From Glandiceps talaboti (Eukaryota > Hemichordata > Enteropneusta > Spengelidae): DNA of 64,000 nt. The DNA lies in assembly GCF_964340395.1 (NCBI RefSeq), contig NC_135555.1, positions 12,961,246-13,025,245 of the forward strand, given 5' to 3'. This document shows positions 25,955 through 39,776 of the stretch, in pieces. Positions within the stretch are counted from its first letter, which is position 1. Each line of letters opens with the position of its first letter. The notes beneath the pieces were generated by a model. That model was given only the letters and a program-made list of their open reading frames with translations, was not told the origin of the DNA and did no database searches. The position numbers were made by a program, and so were the translations under genes.

Positions 25955-28732
25955 AGTATAAAAATTCTTCTAATTCTCGTCGCCTGCCACTGTGTTACTT
26001 TACTCTCATTTGTGTTTTCCTACAATCCTTACTAATAGTATAAATTTGTTCTAAATATGATATCACATTGTACCTATGTAAACAATTCGTTAATCTTTAG
26101 CCTGATAACAGGGATTCTGCTCGTTCGTCAAACCACATTCTCGTAAGCCATAGCATATACTTCTGCTAACAAAAACGAAATACAGAGTATACGTTTTAGA
26201 CGGTATCATAAAGTGGTGTGTAGTTTACGACGATAGTCAGACCATAGACAAGTATGTAGTAAACTGTATTTTGTTAATCAGCTAGCTATAGGTCACGTGG
26301 TGCTGGTTTGGTGAACATTTTCCGGGACTAAGTTAATAGTCGGACTCTCCTCACACAGACACAACTACTATTTGGTACGGTCAGAGACAAGACATTTTTG
26401 TTCGTCCCTGGGCCTGATAAGTAAAACGCATTCATTCCATTGAGAACTCGCCTTTCAAAATTAACGATATTAAGAACACTCCACACATTCAGGAATACCT
26501 TTGATGCTTACAAAAAAAGTTACATTTTATTCAGAGAACACGAACATATACATGTTACAAAATATCTTGTCGTGTGACTTCAAATTAAAAAATCTGTAAG
26601 GTCGAGAATACCATTATCAGGATACTATCATGAAACAATATCGTGTTGTATTTTAATACGTAGCCAATGGATGTCCACGTTCGAACAATGAATTACAATT
26701 TGACAATATTTAATACTATATATTAAACTATATTATCCGATGAAACGTCACTACACTGTACAATTAAAGACTGTAGAGCGCCAGCAAAGTGCTTAGAAAA
26801 TTAAAAGTGAAAATTTAACCAATATGGTTAAACATCGGATGATGCCAGTAACATTATAGTGTACGAAAAAGTGCTGGACATATTAAGAATGCAATGGCGC
26901 TCCAAATTTAAGTGTCACGGCGAAATGTATACACAAAAGTACACAATGCAAACTCTCTCTCGCTCTTTTTCTGTGCCATTTGCACTATTTTATCCCTAGC
27001 TAGTCAAACAAGCATCGTTAGATTAGCAAAACTAGTGAACTAGAGGCCTTCCAGGAGTAGAAAATCATACAAAATTGTACATATTGTTGTATGAGGGCGC
27101 TAGTCACTTCGAGTCCCTGAGAGAGTGGAATTAATCAGGCACTTTGTCTGACGTACATCGCAATTTTAATTTGGCAAATTTCACATGTAAATCTAGTTTA
27201 TCGCATGAAAATCTACCTACTTTCAATTGTGTACCTATTTCTGGTAACTGATAAGTATATGGCCATTTTATGTTCCATTTTTAACTTGAAGAAACAGTCC
27301 ATTGTTTCAGGCAAACATTTTCTCACATTTTCTACAAAAACAAAACTTTTCAATAGACAGTTCGAATCCAAATATTCGACATGTTTATGTAGTGAAATAT
27401 CACACTATCAAATGAGTTACGTATTAATGATTATAACTTAACAACTCTGACAAAGCTAAAAACTGATTTACCGTGTCTACTTTCCATATACATGTGCCTG
27501 AACTATTACATACAGTGGAAAGTGCTTGACATACCTATACATAATATACAGTCTTTGGAAACACATTATAACAATCATGGAAAACCGTCCAATAACCACC
27601 TTAGTAGTGAAGTATAAAATAAATCCTGGACGAGGATAACTGGACGAGGTTAGTGACGTCACTCGGCCAAATCAATATGGCGGCGTGCGCGGAATGGGTC
27701 AAAATGTTGTGTTTCCACACTGCCTTGGAATATTCAGCATAAAAATTTTCTCTTCAAAAATCGATTTACAAAAATGCATCATTGATTACGCTACCTCTGT
27801 TGCTTAACGATCCGATAAGCATCGTGAACAGTCTCGGATTTTATCCGGAAAATGTAAACTCGGGTTGAAAACAGTTTAAAAACGTGTCTCCTGTCTGATC
27901 TATTGATTACATTTAAAAGATCTAATTTCGTACTTCTACGTGAGGTAAATATGTATCAAAAGTCTGCAACTTAAAATTGCTCGCTGTATAAAACATACGA
28001 ATACAATGGTAATGATTGTCGTTCAATTTAAAATCCGCATACAAAGTTTCTCACTCAAAACGTGAATAAATAAAAACACTGGCCGGGTAGCCATACTTAA
28101 ATGTTTGTAAGCAATACAGCGATCATTTGTATTGTGGCTCGAAGGACGATTTGGTGACAAACTACCGTTAACGGCTGGGATGTCTCTTATTAAACTTCTA
28201 CAAATCTTACGTAACTTGCAGCAATAATTAGGTTTCGTTACAAATCAAATTATTTGCTGTTGTAGCTGGTACAAAAGTCTTTATCAGCAGCCATCACAAA
28301 AAACGTGATGACCGTAAAAAGTGTCAGCTATATGCGTAGTTGCATCATCCTTACATATCGCATATATAAATGTATACACCGGTACCCTAACGTAGTCTCT
28401 CTCAAAGTAGATCATTTGGGCCTTTATAGTAGTAGTTCCGAAATCGTTTGGTAATAGTGGTCAAATTCGAAACCAGCAAAAACTTAACCGTGCAGAGTTT
28501 GGTGAATATCGATTTCTTTGCAATAATTTCTTTAGTTCTGCTTCCTTGGGAAACACATCGCCATTGTTCGATGATAATATGATAATTTCCCAATCAAATA
28601 AATAAATATATCATTTTGTTCTATAGGCAAATACATCTTCAGTGAAAACATTGAGATCCGACGAAATAACAATATTTGTGACAAAAAAATGATATTTAAA
28701 CGTAACAATATCTATTTTTCTTTCTTTTAATT
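25955..28732. other. Downstream flank of the CUB/LDLa gene; otherwise nothing recognised
   Basis: No exon was recognised. The part nearest 28,732 is the 3' untranslated region of the minus-strand receptor gene. An ATTAAA poly(A)-signal-like hexamer overlaps the bases just after its stop (28,732-28,727), but it is very close to the stop and may not be the one used. A CpG-containing promoter-like spot lies at 27,654-27,688. Confidence 0.5.
27654..27688 (+). promoter_or_regulatory. CRE palindrome next to an ATGGCGGC (YY1-type) motif
   Basis: TGACGTCA at 27,654-27,661 is a full cAMP-response-element palindrome. Sixteen bases later comes AATATGGCGGC, which on the minus strand reads GCCGCCATATTG, close to the YY1 site. 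From the ATG at 27,677 a 21-codon frame runs to TAA at 27,742. The cluster is GC-rich against an AT-rich background. It could be a promoter or 5' end of an unseen transcript, or a conserved regulatory site. This rests on motif matching only. Confidence 0.35.
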
Positions 28733-29100
28733 TCATATTTTCTGTGGTAAATCCACCGATTCATGACTATGGTGATACATGACGCCAGGTCCGGGGTGAT
28801 GATGTGGTGGCCCGTGTCCGTTATACATTTGATACACATGCGGGGGATACGGTGACGTAGTTGGTGGAGGAGGTAGCGGCGGAGGTGCCTGTGTGGCGTA
28901 CCTTGGTACAGGTGAGTGATTTGGGTAGGAAGCTGGACGCGAGGCGGCGCTGTTATCTTTCTGGTTATTGTTACTCTTGCGTAATTTACAACAGCAGACG
29001 ATGCAAACGATCAGAATAATGAGGAACACAACGCCTATGGTAGCTACAACGATAGCAACCACCCCGACACCAAGAACTCCGAAGAAGACATCTTTCGATT
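28733..29100 (-). CDS. Last exon of CUB/LDLa receptor-like gene: transmembrane span and cytoplasmic tail
   Basis: The exon starts at 29,100 after a good acceptor (pyrimidine tract ending TTCTTTCAG) and ends at the TGA at 28,735-28,733. It begins with two bases that complete a codon left open by the LDLa exon (G + AA = Glu), so the join is in frame. After SKD comes a long hydrophobic span of about 30 residues rich in Val, Ile and Gly, ending VCIVCCCKLRK. The CCC suggests palmitoylation and the KLRK stop-transfer puts the C-terminus in the cytoplasm. The tail of about 85 residues has Asn/Gln-rich, Ser/Pro-rich and PPPLPPPP segments (possible SH3, WW or EVH1 ligand), then a Pro/His/Tyr-rich end, with HESVDLPQKI last. 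It shows no kinase or other catalytic domain. It is much shorter than typical vertebrate Neto tails. Confidence 0.85.
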
Positions 29101-31717
29101 CTGAAAGAAAGGAGAAGAAACACGATCAATAATGTATTAATTATTCCTTGACTTTGAAAACTTTCCAGAATATATCGTCTTACCATTATATAAGTATTTG
29201 GATAAAGTAAACTGTTTCCGCAAAAAGCTACTAATATCCACACGCTCATGGATCAGTCTATAACAAGTGCACTTCCCTGGAGAAAAGTTTTGAAACATTT
29301 ACTAGTTCGGTATACACTGGTAATTTATACGAGGGCGTTATTATATTTTTAATAGATACTTTTATGAAAACGGAAATCTAACATTTAGAATTCTCGATAT
29401 TTCACCTGCTCACTTTGAATAGTGACTCCGAGAAGCCAAGCCCCTATACGGCTCACAAAGTGTGAAATTAACTTGAAGACTGCCCTCAATCGTGAATTGA
29501 AATTGATCTGTCGTCAGTGGTCAGTGATCACTAAATTAGTTTAATTGGGTCAAAATTGTTACCATGGAGATCGACCAGTGACCATTTTAATGGGAAATAA
29601 GTGTTGAACACTGAAAAGAGAACAAACGATACAATCGACATTGGACCCCTTGAGACTACACGAACATTTTCCATACTACCTAGTCAATTCGGCTGCCACC
29701 TCTACATGCGATTTTTTAGACTGTTTTTTCATCCCCAACAATGTCGTTGCACATTCTTTATGCATATAACTTTTGCTGAATTTGCAGTGAGGTTAAGAAA
29801 GACGTAAATAAATTGAAAGCTTAGTAAAAACTAAGAAATCGTGGTTAAATGAGATGTAGTGACTTCAAAAGAAAATATTAATCAGTTGGTCAAATTGTCA
29901 TATTATATAGTACACATGTATGTTGTGAATCAAGTTGATCACTTGAACCGCCAAAGGTAAGTTTATTTGGACAATTTCTCATCGTATTGGGAATGTTGAC
30001 TTTAGAATGAAACAAAACGAATGGTTCTTACTCGTGTGAATTACTTTTAAAATATTATGTAAATAGCTAGATGTTGCATGCCAAAATAAGACAGTAATAG
30101 TGGCCGGGTCTCAGCATTTCCCTATAAATGTCTGCGAGGGGTGAAAAAATAATCGTCGTTTATTCCATTGCTGTCAATGTATACGAATCAAGCAAATGTA
30201 TTTGGTCTAGCGGAAAAAAGAAAGAAATAAAATAATAAATAAGCGAGTCTTGACAAAAACTGTTCCTCGATGTCCCTCAAACGGTCTAGTGTCGAAAGAA
30301 ATTACTAAAATTTGATAACTGCAAATTGACGGTAGTCTAGTCTCACAGGACTGACAGGACGCCCTCTGGTGGTCGATTGTTCTCATTGGCCCATAAAGAA
30401 GATCAATTACGTCATATTGAATGGCGATCGAGTAGAAAATTGAAATATGAATTTGGTGACATGTAATTTACAAAAAGGAAAGTGGTAGACGGCAAGTATT
30501 AGGTGTGGAAACGCGTGATCGGCGTATCAATTGTGTGTCGTTTATAGTTTATTTGTAATCTTAATGCCGCGGTTTACACAGCCTCCGCCTAAATTGGAGC
30601 GAATGCAACGTATCACGAACTAATAATGACCAATTTGTTCTCGAAAAGGGCAATTTCAAGCTGTGACCTGTCAACGTGACACAGCGTTTTTTCCATAAAC
30701 CAGACGAAACGGAATCAAAGCACAGTATGTTGCTGGAGTAGCTGTACGGATTTCCGTCCAACGTGAATGACAGAATTCTAGTACGAGGACAAAGACCTCT
30801 TTCATACAGGTTGGGGGCTATACTAGTATTCCGCGACGTTTTTTGTGTGAATATGTGGTCGGAAATGTAGTTTTTGCAGGAAACCATTGGTGTCAATTTG
30901 GTGGGTTGGACACTTGACAGTTAATCAAATGTATTAAGGAAATTGCGGTAAAGCGAGAACTAATGATAAATCAAACCTTTTGTTTCAACCTGGTCCTAAT
31001 TATAAATGTAAATAGTATAAATGGTTATAGTGGTCATTAGCAAGTATTTGCTAACGACGGAAACCGTCAAAACCACTGCATTTTTTAGTTTTCACAAGGC
31101 TGTTTGGACAAGAGAGTAGAAAAATGGATTAACGTTAAAAAGATATATAATGCTGTGTGAGTTAGAGGGTTGGGTTAGAGATGAGTATACGTTTAGACTA
31201 CCTAGCATACGCCTGGTTTGTACCGTTCACTATTTGTGGAAACTGTTTCACTCTGGTCTGTTTCGCTGATTATGATAATTTATTGTATGGTCACTTATTA
31301 CAATATTTGATAATTTGTCTCTGTGTAAGCCTTCAAAGTCATGCACTTACCATGGGTACAGACTACATTTGGAAAATTTTAACAGCTTTCAACAGTAACA
31401 ATTGCTGAATCAATAACCTTTAATAATGACATGCTATTCATACGATATACTATATAGCCACTGTGAATAGCATGTAGTGTTTATTCTAAAGCTGTGCATC
31501 GTTCGATTCTATAGCGTGAATATTTAGACCAATTTCAACATTTGTATTCCCAATTTGCATATTCCTTTTTAACTTTTTAACACCTGAAGGTCACAAACCA
31601 AACATACTACCACACGTACGCATACAAGTCTATGAATAGTTTATATAGAAGTTATGCATACAGTATATTCAAACACGATTATACATATAGACACATGTAT
31701 AGGTTGTAAGTGTGTGT

Positions 31718-31881
31718 ACATACATACATACATACATACATACATACATACATACATACATACATACATACATACATACATACATACATACATACATACA
31801 TACATACATACATACATACATACATACATACATACATACATACATACATACATACATACATACATACATACATACATACAT
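31718..31881. repeat. (ACAT)n microsatellite, about 164 bp
   Basis: An uninterrupted tetranucleotide run within the intron. The long frames on both strands here are repeat translations. Confidence 0.98.
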
Positions 31882-32872
31882 AACAACGCGAGTCAGGGTC
31901 CCAGACAGACAGGCTGAAATAATGATCATAGTAAAATCTGATAAAAAGCACAAATCGATTATTAATGACGACAACGTCTATACGACTGTGTATTTACCCA
32001 AATCGTAGACTGGATAATTGTTATAGACTGGCCATCATTTACCAGGGGTGTAATCCCCAACGGCCTTTGCGATAATACAAATAACCTTCACCCTAACTAG
32101 TCACCATGGCTACCTTTTGAGAATGATAAAATCCAATCTTAGTCTAAAGGTCAGCCCTTTCCGAATTTCAAGTTCCATCTAAATCCACGACATGTGACAT
32201 GAAATGACAACAGTAATCGCACGACAGACATCTTGACCAACTTGCTGTAAATATATGCCACAAAGATGGCTCACGTCGAGAAAATGCTTAAAGTTCCGTG
32301 AAATTGCTTGCAGACCGAATGTCTGCCCACTCTGCCCACTCGATTATTGCAAAAAAAAAATGACACACACTGTTTCTTCGTTTCTTGTGATAAAAGATTT
32401 CATTAACCTACACATATTCTTGCTGTCAGTCATGGATATACTATTATAGCCCTTAGACTTGTAAACTAAATGAAAAAATATAGAATGAAATCCCAGAGTG
32501 CGTGACTGTCATTTAAAAAAGGTAAGTTAAATGGTGTATGTTTGGTTGTGGAGCCATCGTGCTTATCAGACGTAATTGGAATTCATCAGTGTATTGACCG
32601 ACATGGTCATTCATTTCATGCAACAGTTACCGACTTTAGTTCCATTTCACCCGGTATGCTATAGTATTGACCGACTTTTAATCCACATTTCATCCAGTAT
32701 AGAAATGTCGTTAGCAATGAAATAACACACACAGCACTTGGAGTCAGACAAAGGTTGAAACATTAAAATGTAGATGTAATTTTTTAAATTCACGTTGGGT
32801 ATCAGTGTAAAGAAATGTCTATCAACTTGGATAGGTGACAAAACAGCTTACACATGCACGTAAACAAACAAG

Positions 32873-32934
32873 CACACACACACACACACACACGAATGCA
32901 CCATCGTAACCATCCGTTAATCATCATCAACCTC

Positions 32935-32977
<43 letters not shown>

Positions 32978-33012
32978 CAACAACATCATCATCATCATCA
33001 TCATCATCATCG
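32873..33012. repeat. (CA)n, (AAC)n and (ATC)n microsatellite cluster
   Basis: A CA run (about 32,873-32,893) is followed after about 40 bp by about 50 bp of AAC triplets and then about 25 bp of ATC triplets. Confidence 0.95.
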
Positions 33013-36000
33013 TCATTGCCATCAACACTACCACCACCGTCGTCATTTATCACCATCAATATCAATCTGTGCCCTTCCATTGTTATCAGCACGTACAAAT
33101 CTAGTTTCTCTTTCTCTGTGTCACCACCTTTACTGACACTACATACCCTATCAATAAAGGGTTAAGTACTGCAACACTTAAATCAAACTATACCAACATG
33201 TTAGCTCATGATGTACGAACACTGCAGCTGCAGCTGCAAGTTAGAATGTCTTGTATCATACCACATCCCAGATTGAAACAATGAACAGTAACTGAAGGTC
33301 AACAAGTGGTCACTACATGAATAGTAACAGGTGTTAAAGAATGTTAATTGCGGAAGACCTTGTCAAATAGCTCCATTAACTCCAATTGACGTGTACTACA
33401 CTGGAAGGCTTTGCAACTTTAAAACAGCGTTTTGTGGGATTATGCTATTTGAAGTCCTTTCAAAGTGCGAAATGGGCCGTGTAAAACAGAACCTTTAGGG
33501 AAGTGGTCATTTTTCCGCTGTGTGCCAAAAAGTCGGGTACTTTCACCCAAAGGAGGCATTCATAGTCATGCTTTGATCCTACTTAAATGACGTTAGTGAC
33601 ATACTAGAAGGAAGGGATTTGTCATGTACCAGATGCTGCGTGAAAGTGAAAGCGATACAATGCGCATTCGTAATTTTATCTTAAGCATCACGAAGCATTT
33701 GGCGTCAAAACGAGGATCACACTCCTCAAAGCTCTCATCATTCACAAGAAATACATTCAAGATGCCAGATGGCAAGAAATACAATACTGCGGATGTCCGT
33801 TTTTGCAAATGACCTACACTGACCCACAATCTGTTCCTTTTCATGTAAATTGCGTCATAAACGTAAGCAAAGCTCATGGATCTCGCTGATTTATGCTGTT
33901 TTATGGGAAAATCACGTAATATTATAAATGATGTCTTTCTGATTGCCAAGTTTGGAAAATGACATGGGTTTTAGCGGAAAGAGAATTTTTATGATATTTT
34001 AGATGCAAAATGTTGTTTGAAAGGAAATTAAGGAAATATATTGCACCTGTTGTGACGATACAAAGGATATTGATTTTTGTACTGTGTGATACAAAGGAAA
34101 CCCATGTGTTAATCTCTCTAAATTACTCATATTTTAAATTTAAAATCACAATAATTTTAACACCTACAGATTTGCGTTTTGATACGTTTCTTTTAAAGTG
34201 TATCTTATTTTTGAATTTTTGTTTGATAATATTCAAAGTATCAATTTAAAACATCTCAGCTCATCAGAAATTGGGAGAATTGAAGAATTATGGGATAGCC
34301 AAGAATGGAAATCATAAGCCTCATGGACTTGTGGGTAATCATTTATTGTACTGTGGACACCACTTGTAAACGTTACATTACCGGTGATGTAAACAATACA
34401 AGTGTTATGTTATGATACTATTACTATGTGTAAGTCAGGACCCTACCGAACAGAGTTTTATCTTTTATTAAAATGCTTCATGGTACACGGTGTCAAAGGA
34501 GGGGGGGGGGGACATCAATGCATAAACAATATCACTGGTCTATATAACACAATGAACGGTAAATTTGTAATATAGCCAAAACAAATTTCACAGTTTCAAA
34601 TTTAGGGTATTGGCCCTAATATATAATATTGCATAACCTCAGCTGATCTCAATCAATCGTTAATCATTGGACGATGACAGGCATTAGCAAATATACCAAC
34701 ACAGTCAACCAAAATACAAAACAAATGTACTCAATGTTAACAGCAGCCGCGGCTTTCAATGAACATCGTCAAAGGAATGGTGCCAGCACAACAATTTGAA
34801 GTTTTGATTAACAAATCCAGCTGAACAAATCCCCAGTTCATTATATTGATGATGTTATCGAGTACTCATTTCAGTTCACTGATGGTATCTTATTTTTTAG
34901 TTCATTAGATTAATATTTATAATAACAATAATTAATCCTATTGATTTCATACAAAATTTTCAATTCAAAAGCATGAATATATAATGAGTAATTGCTGATA
35001 ATTTACTCACACGGACGTGTTGAAATTGATCGACTGACACTGTTTCCCGGTCTTGACAAGCTAATAAACAAGGCTAATTACCCATTTGAGTTTTGCCTAA
35101 AGGTCACTTTAACAAGGATATTATACACCTTCCTTTATCACCATCAGGATTCAATATCGTAGTTGCGAAGTTGTTGTTACGAATTCATGTATTTTTCACC
35201 GACTTGATAAACGAGGGTAGCTTGCTTAGTATTTTTAAACAGTGTTGTGAGATGTAATTGGTTAATAAAAATAACAATAAAATGGACAAAAAGCCGTTGG
35301 CTTCGATTCGAAATTTGAATAGTATAACACTTCATTTGATAACTGTAGGGTGTCGAGAACGACAGCTGTCGGGACATCATACACAGCAAACTGTACTGCA
35401 TAGTACTGTAGCATTCCAGGCATGAGCCGAATTATTCCAAATGAGCATAATTCGAAGACGATCAATAACTCAAAGTATGTGACGTAATCTGGTAGTCATT
35501 AGCCCCTGCTAATTAGTGGACGTAATTGTAGGCAGCCTGAGGTCTGACACCAAAACGCATCGGTATATAGTAGATTATTGCCAATTATAGACAACAGAAT
35601 GCGAGTATGAAAACAATTATGCCTAATAAAGAGACCTAATGCAAGACATCCCTGATGGTCCACACTCTTTATTCAGGGATATGACGTACAAAAGTTTTCC
35701 TGAAGAATTGAACTCTTTTCATTACTTCTAGAACACCCAAAGACCTAGGCTAATTTGCTTTCATGCCACGTTACAGAAAGTGTACTATGTCGCCAATTAG
35801 CCCGACTTTACATTACACGTTTAAATCACAGACATTGTGTGATTTTTCACATTATTACGACAGCAGGGTGAATGAATTGCCTGGTCAACATGGAGTATGG
35901 GCCACGTGACCAAATCAAAATATGGCAGTGTAGTCACCCAAATCACGTAGCATTTGGTTGTAAAAATATGACGAAGCCGGTACACAAATATTGCATATCA

Positions 36001-36205
36001 CTCAACCACACTAAAACAGATATTATAGATAAAGAATTTGACATATTGCACATGTTTGGTTACATAACACATTTTACCATTCTTCCAGGTACCAGTGTGC
36101 TACTGTGTGTACCTCAATATACTTTCCATCCCCACCCCCACCACTCCAAATTGTTCGGATCCATTGGTAGCGTTCATTCCCTCTGTTAGGGTTAGGGACC
36201 TATGG

Positions 36206-36436
36206 AACATACATACATACATACATACATACATACATACATACATACATACATACATACATACATACATACATACATACATACATGCATGCATGCATGC
36301 ATACATGCATGCATGCATGCATGCATGCATGCATGCATGCATGCATACATACATACATGCATACATACATACATACATACATACATACATACATACATAC
36401 ATACATACATACATACATACATACATACATACATAC
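36206..36436. repeat. (CATA)n microsatellite with a (CATG)n core
   Basis: About 230 bp of CATA tetranucleotides with a block of GCAT/CATG units near 36,285-36,360. On the minus strand it starts only about 64 bases inside the intron that follows the LDLa exon. Confidence 0.98.
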
Positions 36437-36500
36437 AAGTCCATTAGGTCTTGTTACGTTATAGGCATAAGGAGATGGAGTTCTGAAAAGTTACACCAAC

Positions 36501-36623
36501 CTTCTTCACAAATGTCTCTACTTTCATCACTGTCATCGTTGCAGTTGTTGATTTTATTACATACTAAATCCTGTGATATACACATGTCATCCGTCTCACA
36601 ATTAAAACAGTCTGTTTCATCAT
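36501..36623 (-). CDS. LDL-receptor class A (LDLa) domain exon
   Basis: This 123-bp exon follows a good acceptor (TTTTTCTTTGTAG, exon starts at 36,623) and ends before GTTGGT. It enters and leaves in phase 1, so it is a symmetric module that joins in frame with the CUB exon before it and the transmembrane exon after it. The 40 whole codons carry six cysteines in LDLa order: DCFNC, MCISQ, LVCNK, NNCNDDSDES and DIC. The NNCNDDSDE stretch is the acidic calcium-binding signature of the family. The spacing between the first two cysteines is shorter than usual. LDLa modules act outside the cell as calcium-stabilised ligand- or partner-binding folds. In Neto-type proteins one LDLa sits directly before the membrane, as here. 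The donor is non-consensus, which could allow exon skipping. Skipping would keep the frame. Confidence 0.88.
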
Positions 36624-39600
36624 CTACAAAGAAAAATATAGAGAGAAAATGACGAAATATGTAATATGATATTGTATTGTACTACTATCATGGTAAGCTA
36701 TGGCACTATTGAAAAGGTAATAGTTATACTGTTATAACACACTACATGTATTAACATGTTTACTTTGAACGTAAAAAAGATACATGTATACATATGAAGT
36801 TTGGTTTAAATTATAATTTATGCAAGTTTTGGTTTGACTAAAACATAATTTATCGAAGTTGTTTCGGAATGAATATTTCACTATATATGATTTAAATAGG
36901 TTATGTACATAGGTGTTGGATCTACCAAGCTAATTTTTGGGTCATTCACTAATAACTGTGGTGGAAAATACACCGTACTTGCCATGGCGCCACTGGTGAT
37001 AGGGCCATCTTTGGCGGATAGTAAATGTATCTGACTGTAGTGTTATTTAAACTGGATGGATTGATAAGATACACGACATGATAGCTAGCTAGTCTATGTC
37101 GATAAAACATTCCTCGCTTCATTATACCATAAGATATTTGTTACATAGCATCGTTGTAACATAAGGCATTTGACACATCTCATCGCCATTGCATACATGT
37201 AAGGCATTTGATCAGTTGATACATACAATTGCGGTTATCATATGCCCATCTCCATACATGTATAGTTGGCCTTTCCTATTGGACGAGCGGTTGTCACGTG
37301 TTATCATCTGGTGATTTTCCACCAATGTATTAGTTTGTTTTCCTCAACAAATACAACTTATCAATATTTTGATAAATAACGTAATAAGCGCATGTATAAA
37401 CATTTCTAAACATTCAGAATTATATTATTTAATTTGTCACTAGTGAATGCGAGAACAACTTCTTATATTGTAATACTGCACAAAGACGGTGGAAAGATCA
37501 TCAAACTAAAAAGCTTCTTTTGAAGCATTTGTATGTAGCGCCATAGCATTTTTTTATTTTGATATATTCCCTGCGAGGAAAAACATATATGTCAGCCCTT
37601 TGACCGCGATAATACTTGCATAATAAAAACATATCGGCATTGACATGGACTAGGGTTGATGTTAAAGATGCACGAGAGGGTATTTTTATTACTGTATACT
37701 CATTTCTATAGTAAATGAGTTCTGCTAAGTCATAATGCAACGAGTGATCATTACAGGTCTTGACATTTACCTGCGTCGGGTTGTAAACCCTCGACAGGAA
37801 GAAGCTTGTTATCACAGAATAAGAACGCGTTGAATGCCGTGTCAACAAGCTGTCAACTAATCCATCATTTTGTACCGTGTCAACAATCACTCAAGTAATC
37901 GATCATTCCTCGTCTTATCAGTGTGGAGGGACGTGTCAGAGGGTAATGGGGGCATCATTGTAGCTATCCCCATCCATTTTACGCCGTACTTATTCGACCT
38001 TCTCACCCCTACTAATCTCTCCTGACGTCCAGAGTAAACTCGCAAGCCACATGGTGTTAAGCTCTAGTTACAGGTACAGATAGGGTCGATATTTCACACG
38101 TATTCATCTGTCAAAAATGATCCCAATACTTGACGCCGAAATTGAATGAATGTTTTTTATATCAGGTTTTCTTAGTAATATATATGTTGCATGCTAATGA
38201 CAAATAGTTCTTGGCATACCTTAAGACACTATGTAAAATTACAATGTATGAGATTGGAATTCTCTAGTCTATGACACAATTTTGTCTTCATAAAATGAAG
38301 CCATAAGGACTCATTATCTATAGCCTTCGCATGTTCCGTCATCTCAAGGCAACACATGCACGGATAAGTAACGAGTTAACTGATTGGCTCCAATTATCAT
38401 TTAAATTCAACACCGTTTATAGCTTTTAATCAGATCTGTACCGACACTGCTGCGTTTCATCTACGCATCATTAAAACATCGTCTCTCAAATTTTCAAAAT
38501 AATTAAAGACCTGGCATGTTTATGGTTGTGCTTGACTGCAAATACCTGTAATGTCTATAATATATACTGACTACGAACTCGCAGCTTTGCCTTGAATTAT
38601 GAACGATTTCGTGTACTCGTTATCAGTTATTTGCAATGCGCAAACGCTCACAGGGGCAGAATTTTCGATCAGTAAAGCCCTATGATAAATCAAAATGAGT
38701 CATTGACCTTTGACCTAATAGTTAGATTACTTCCAAACATTAGTCACCTAGTATGAGCGTCTCGCGAAAAATGTAAACGTTATAGTTAGGGGATTTGGCA
38801 GAGTAGCCAAGTTGTCAACGTTATGGTTTAGGGATTTGGTAAATGTAGCCATATTGTCTACGATGAAGTCGAAATAAGTCCCCAATGTTATCTCCATGCA
38901 AGTACGAACGTAGACTAGTCAAGTCGAGTCAAGTACTAACTATGCTCTTCCGTTTTAGAAAGGTTCCCGAGGCAAATATCCATTACGATAACGCCAAAAA
39001 CAACGAGACACCTGGTCATAGATTCCGCCGAATGAAAAATGGGGTTGTTATCTGTACACGTTCATCTAAGGCCAGTGAGGAATTCGCCACGAATATTTGT
39101 ATGAAACATCATACTGAAATTGTAACTAACTGGTGGCGAATCAATCCGGCGTAAGAATGTCGTATGGTGAAATCATAGACGCTAGAAAATTAGTGTCTAT
39201 TTGTAAGAAGTTGATTTGTAGTGTCTATTTACACAGCACTGATGACTGAGCTATTTTCTATTTTTCCGCAACTGATACATCCAGGAACAACACTGTTCAC
39301 TGCAGTCTAGTGGCTATCCGTGCTTTGGGATCCGAAGATATCTTTCACCGCCACTGATAGTCGTTAGACTATGCCCACTGTTATATCGTGTAGTTCACGG
39401 CCATTCACTGTTAACAGGAATTTCTTCAACAAACGAATCACATCGACTTCTCGCCTATTTTTTTTCGACAGCAGTTAGTTGACATATAGTTTGATTTTGT
39501 TTTCACACCTGCTTTTACATTTGTTTTTCAACAGCCTTTAATCAAACTAGTTTTTGATTTATGAACTACAGAAAAATTGTCGGTGTCAATAGAATTCAAT

Positions 39601-39663
39601 AGAATTCTGTCAATTAAATTTCAATTTTTTTAATCAGATTACAATTTAGACACCTACTGCTTG

Positions 39664-39776
39664 TATTCATTCATTCATTCATGTATTCATTCATTCATTC
39701 ATTCATCTATTCATTCACTCATTCATTCATTCACTCATTCATTCATTCATTCACCCATTCATTTATTTGTTTGTTT
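39664..39776. repeat. (ATTC)n microsatellite, imperfect
   Basis: About 110 bp of ATTC tetranucleotides with occasional GTATTC, CTATTC, ACTC and ACCC variants, ending in TTTG units. Confidence 0.95.

Larger units (their letters stand above)
29101..36500 (-). other. Intron of about 7.4 kb between LDLa and transmembrane exons
   Basis: It is bounded by a donor at 36,500 (GTTGGT, weak) and an acceptor at 29,101 (TTTCAG). It contains (ACAT)n, (CA)n/(AAC)n/(ATC)n and (CATA)n microsatellites and an 11-12 bp G run near 34,500. No other exon was recognised. A 111-codon minus frame at 30,896-30,561 has no domain I know. A Met-containing frame at 29,249-29,184 is followed by a donor-like GTAAGA but would be out of phase with the next exon. 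Confidence 0.7.

Noticed and set aside
29184-29249. Short Met frame followed by a GTAAGA donor, as an alternative first exon for the transmembrane exon
   Set aside because: It ends in phase 0 while the next exon needs phase 1. Joining it shifts the frame and gives a stop within a few codons.
30561-30896. 111-codon minus-strand frame
   Set aside because: No domain was recognised, there are no matching splice sites, and it lies within the intron of the receptor gene.
37501-37890. 129-codon minus frame with a donor-like GTAAATG inside, as an exon between CUB and LDLa
   Set aside because: It has no recognisable domain or cysteine pattern, ends in phase 0 at that donor, and would not fit the phase-1 exons on either side.
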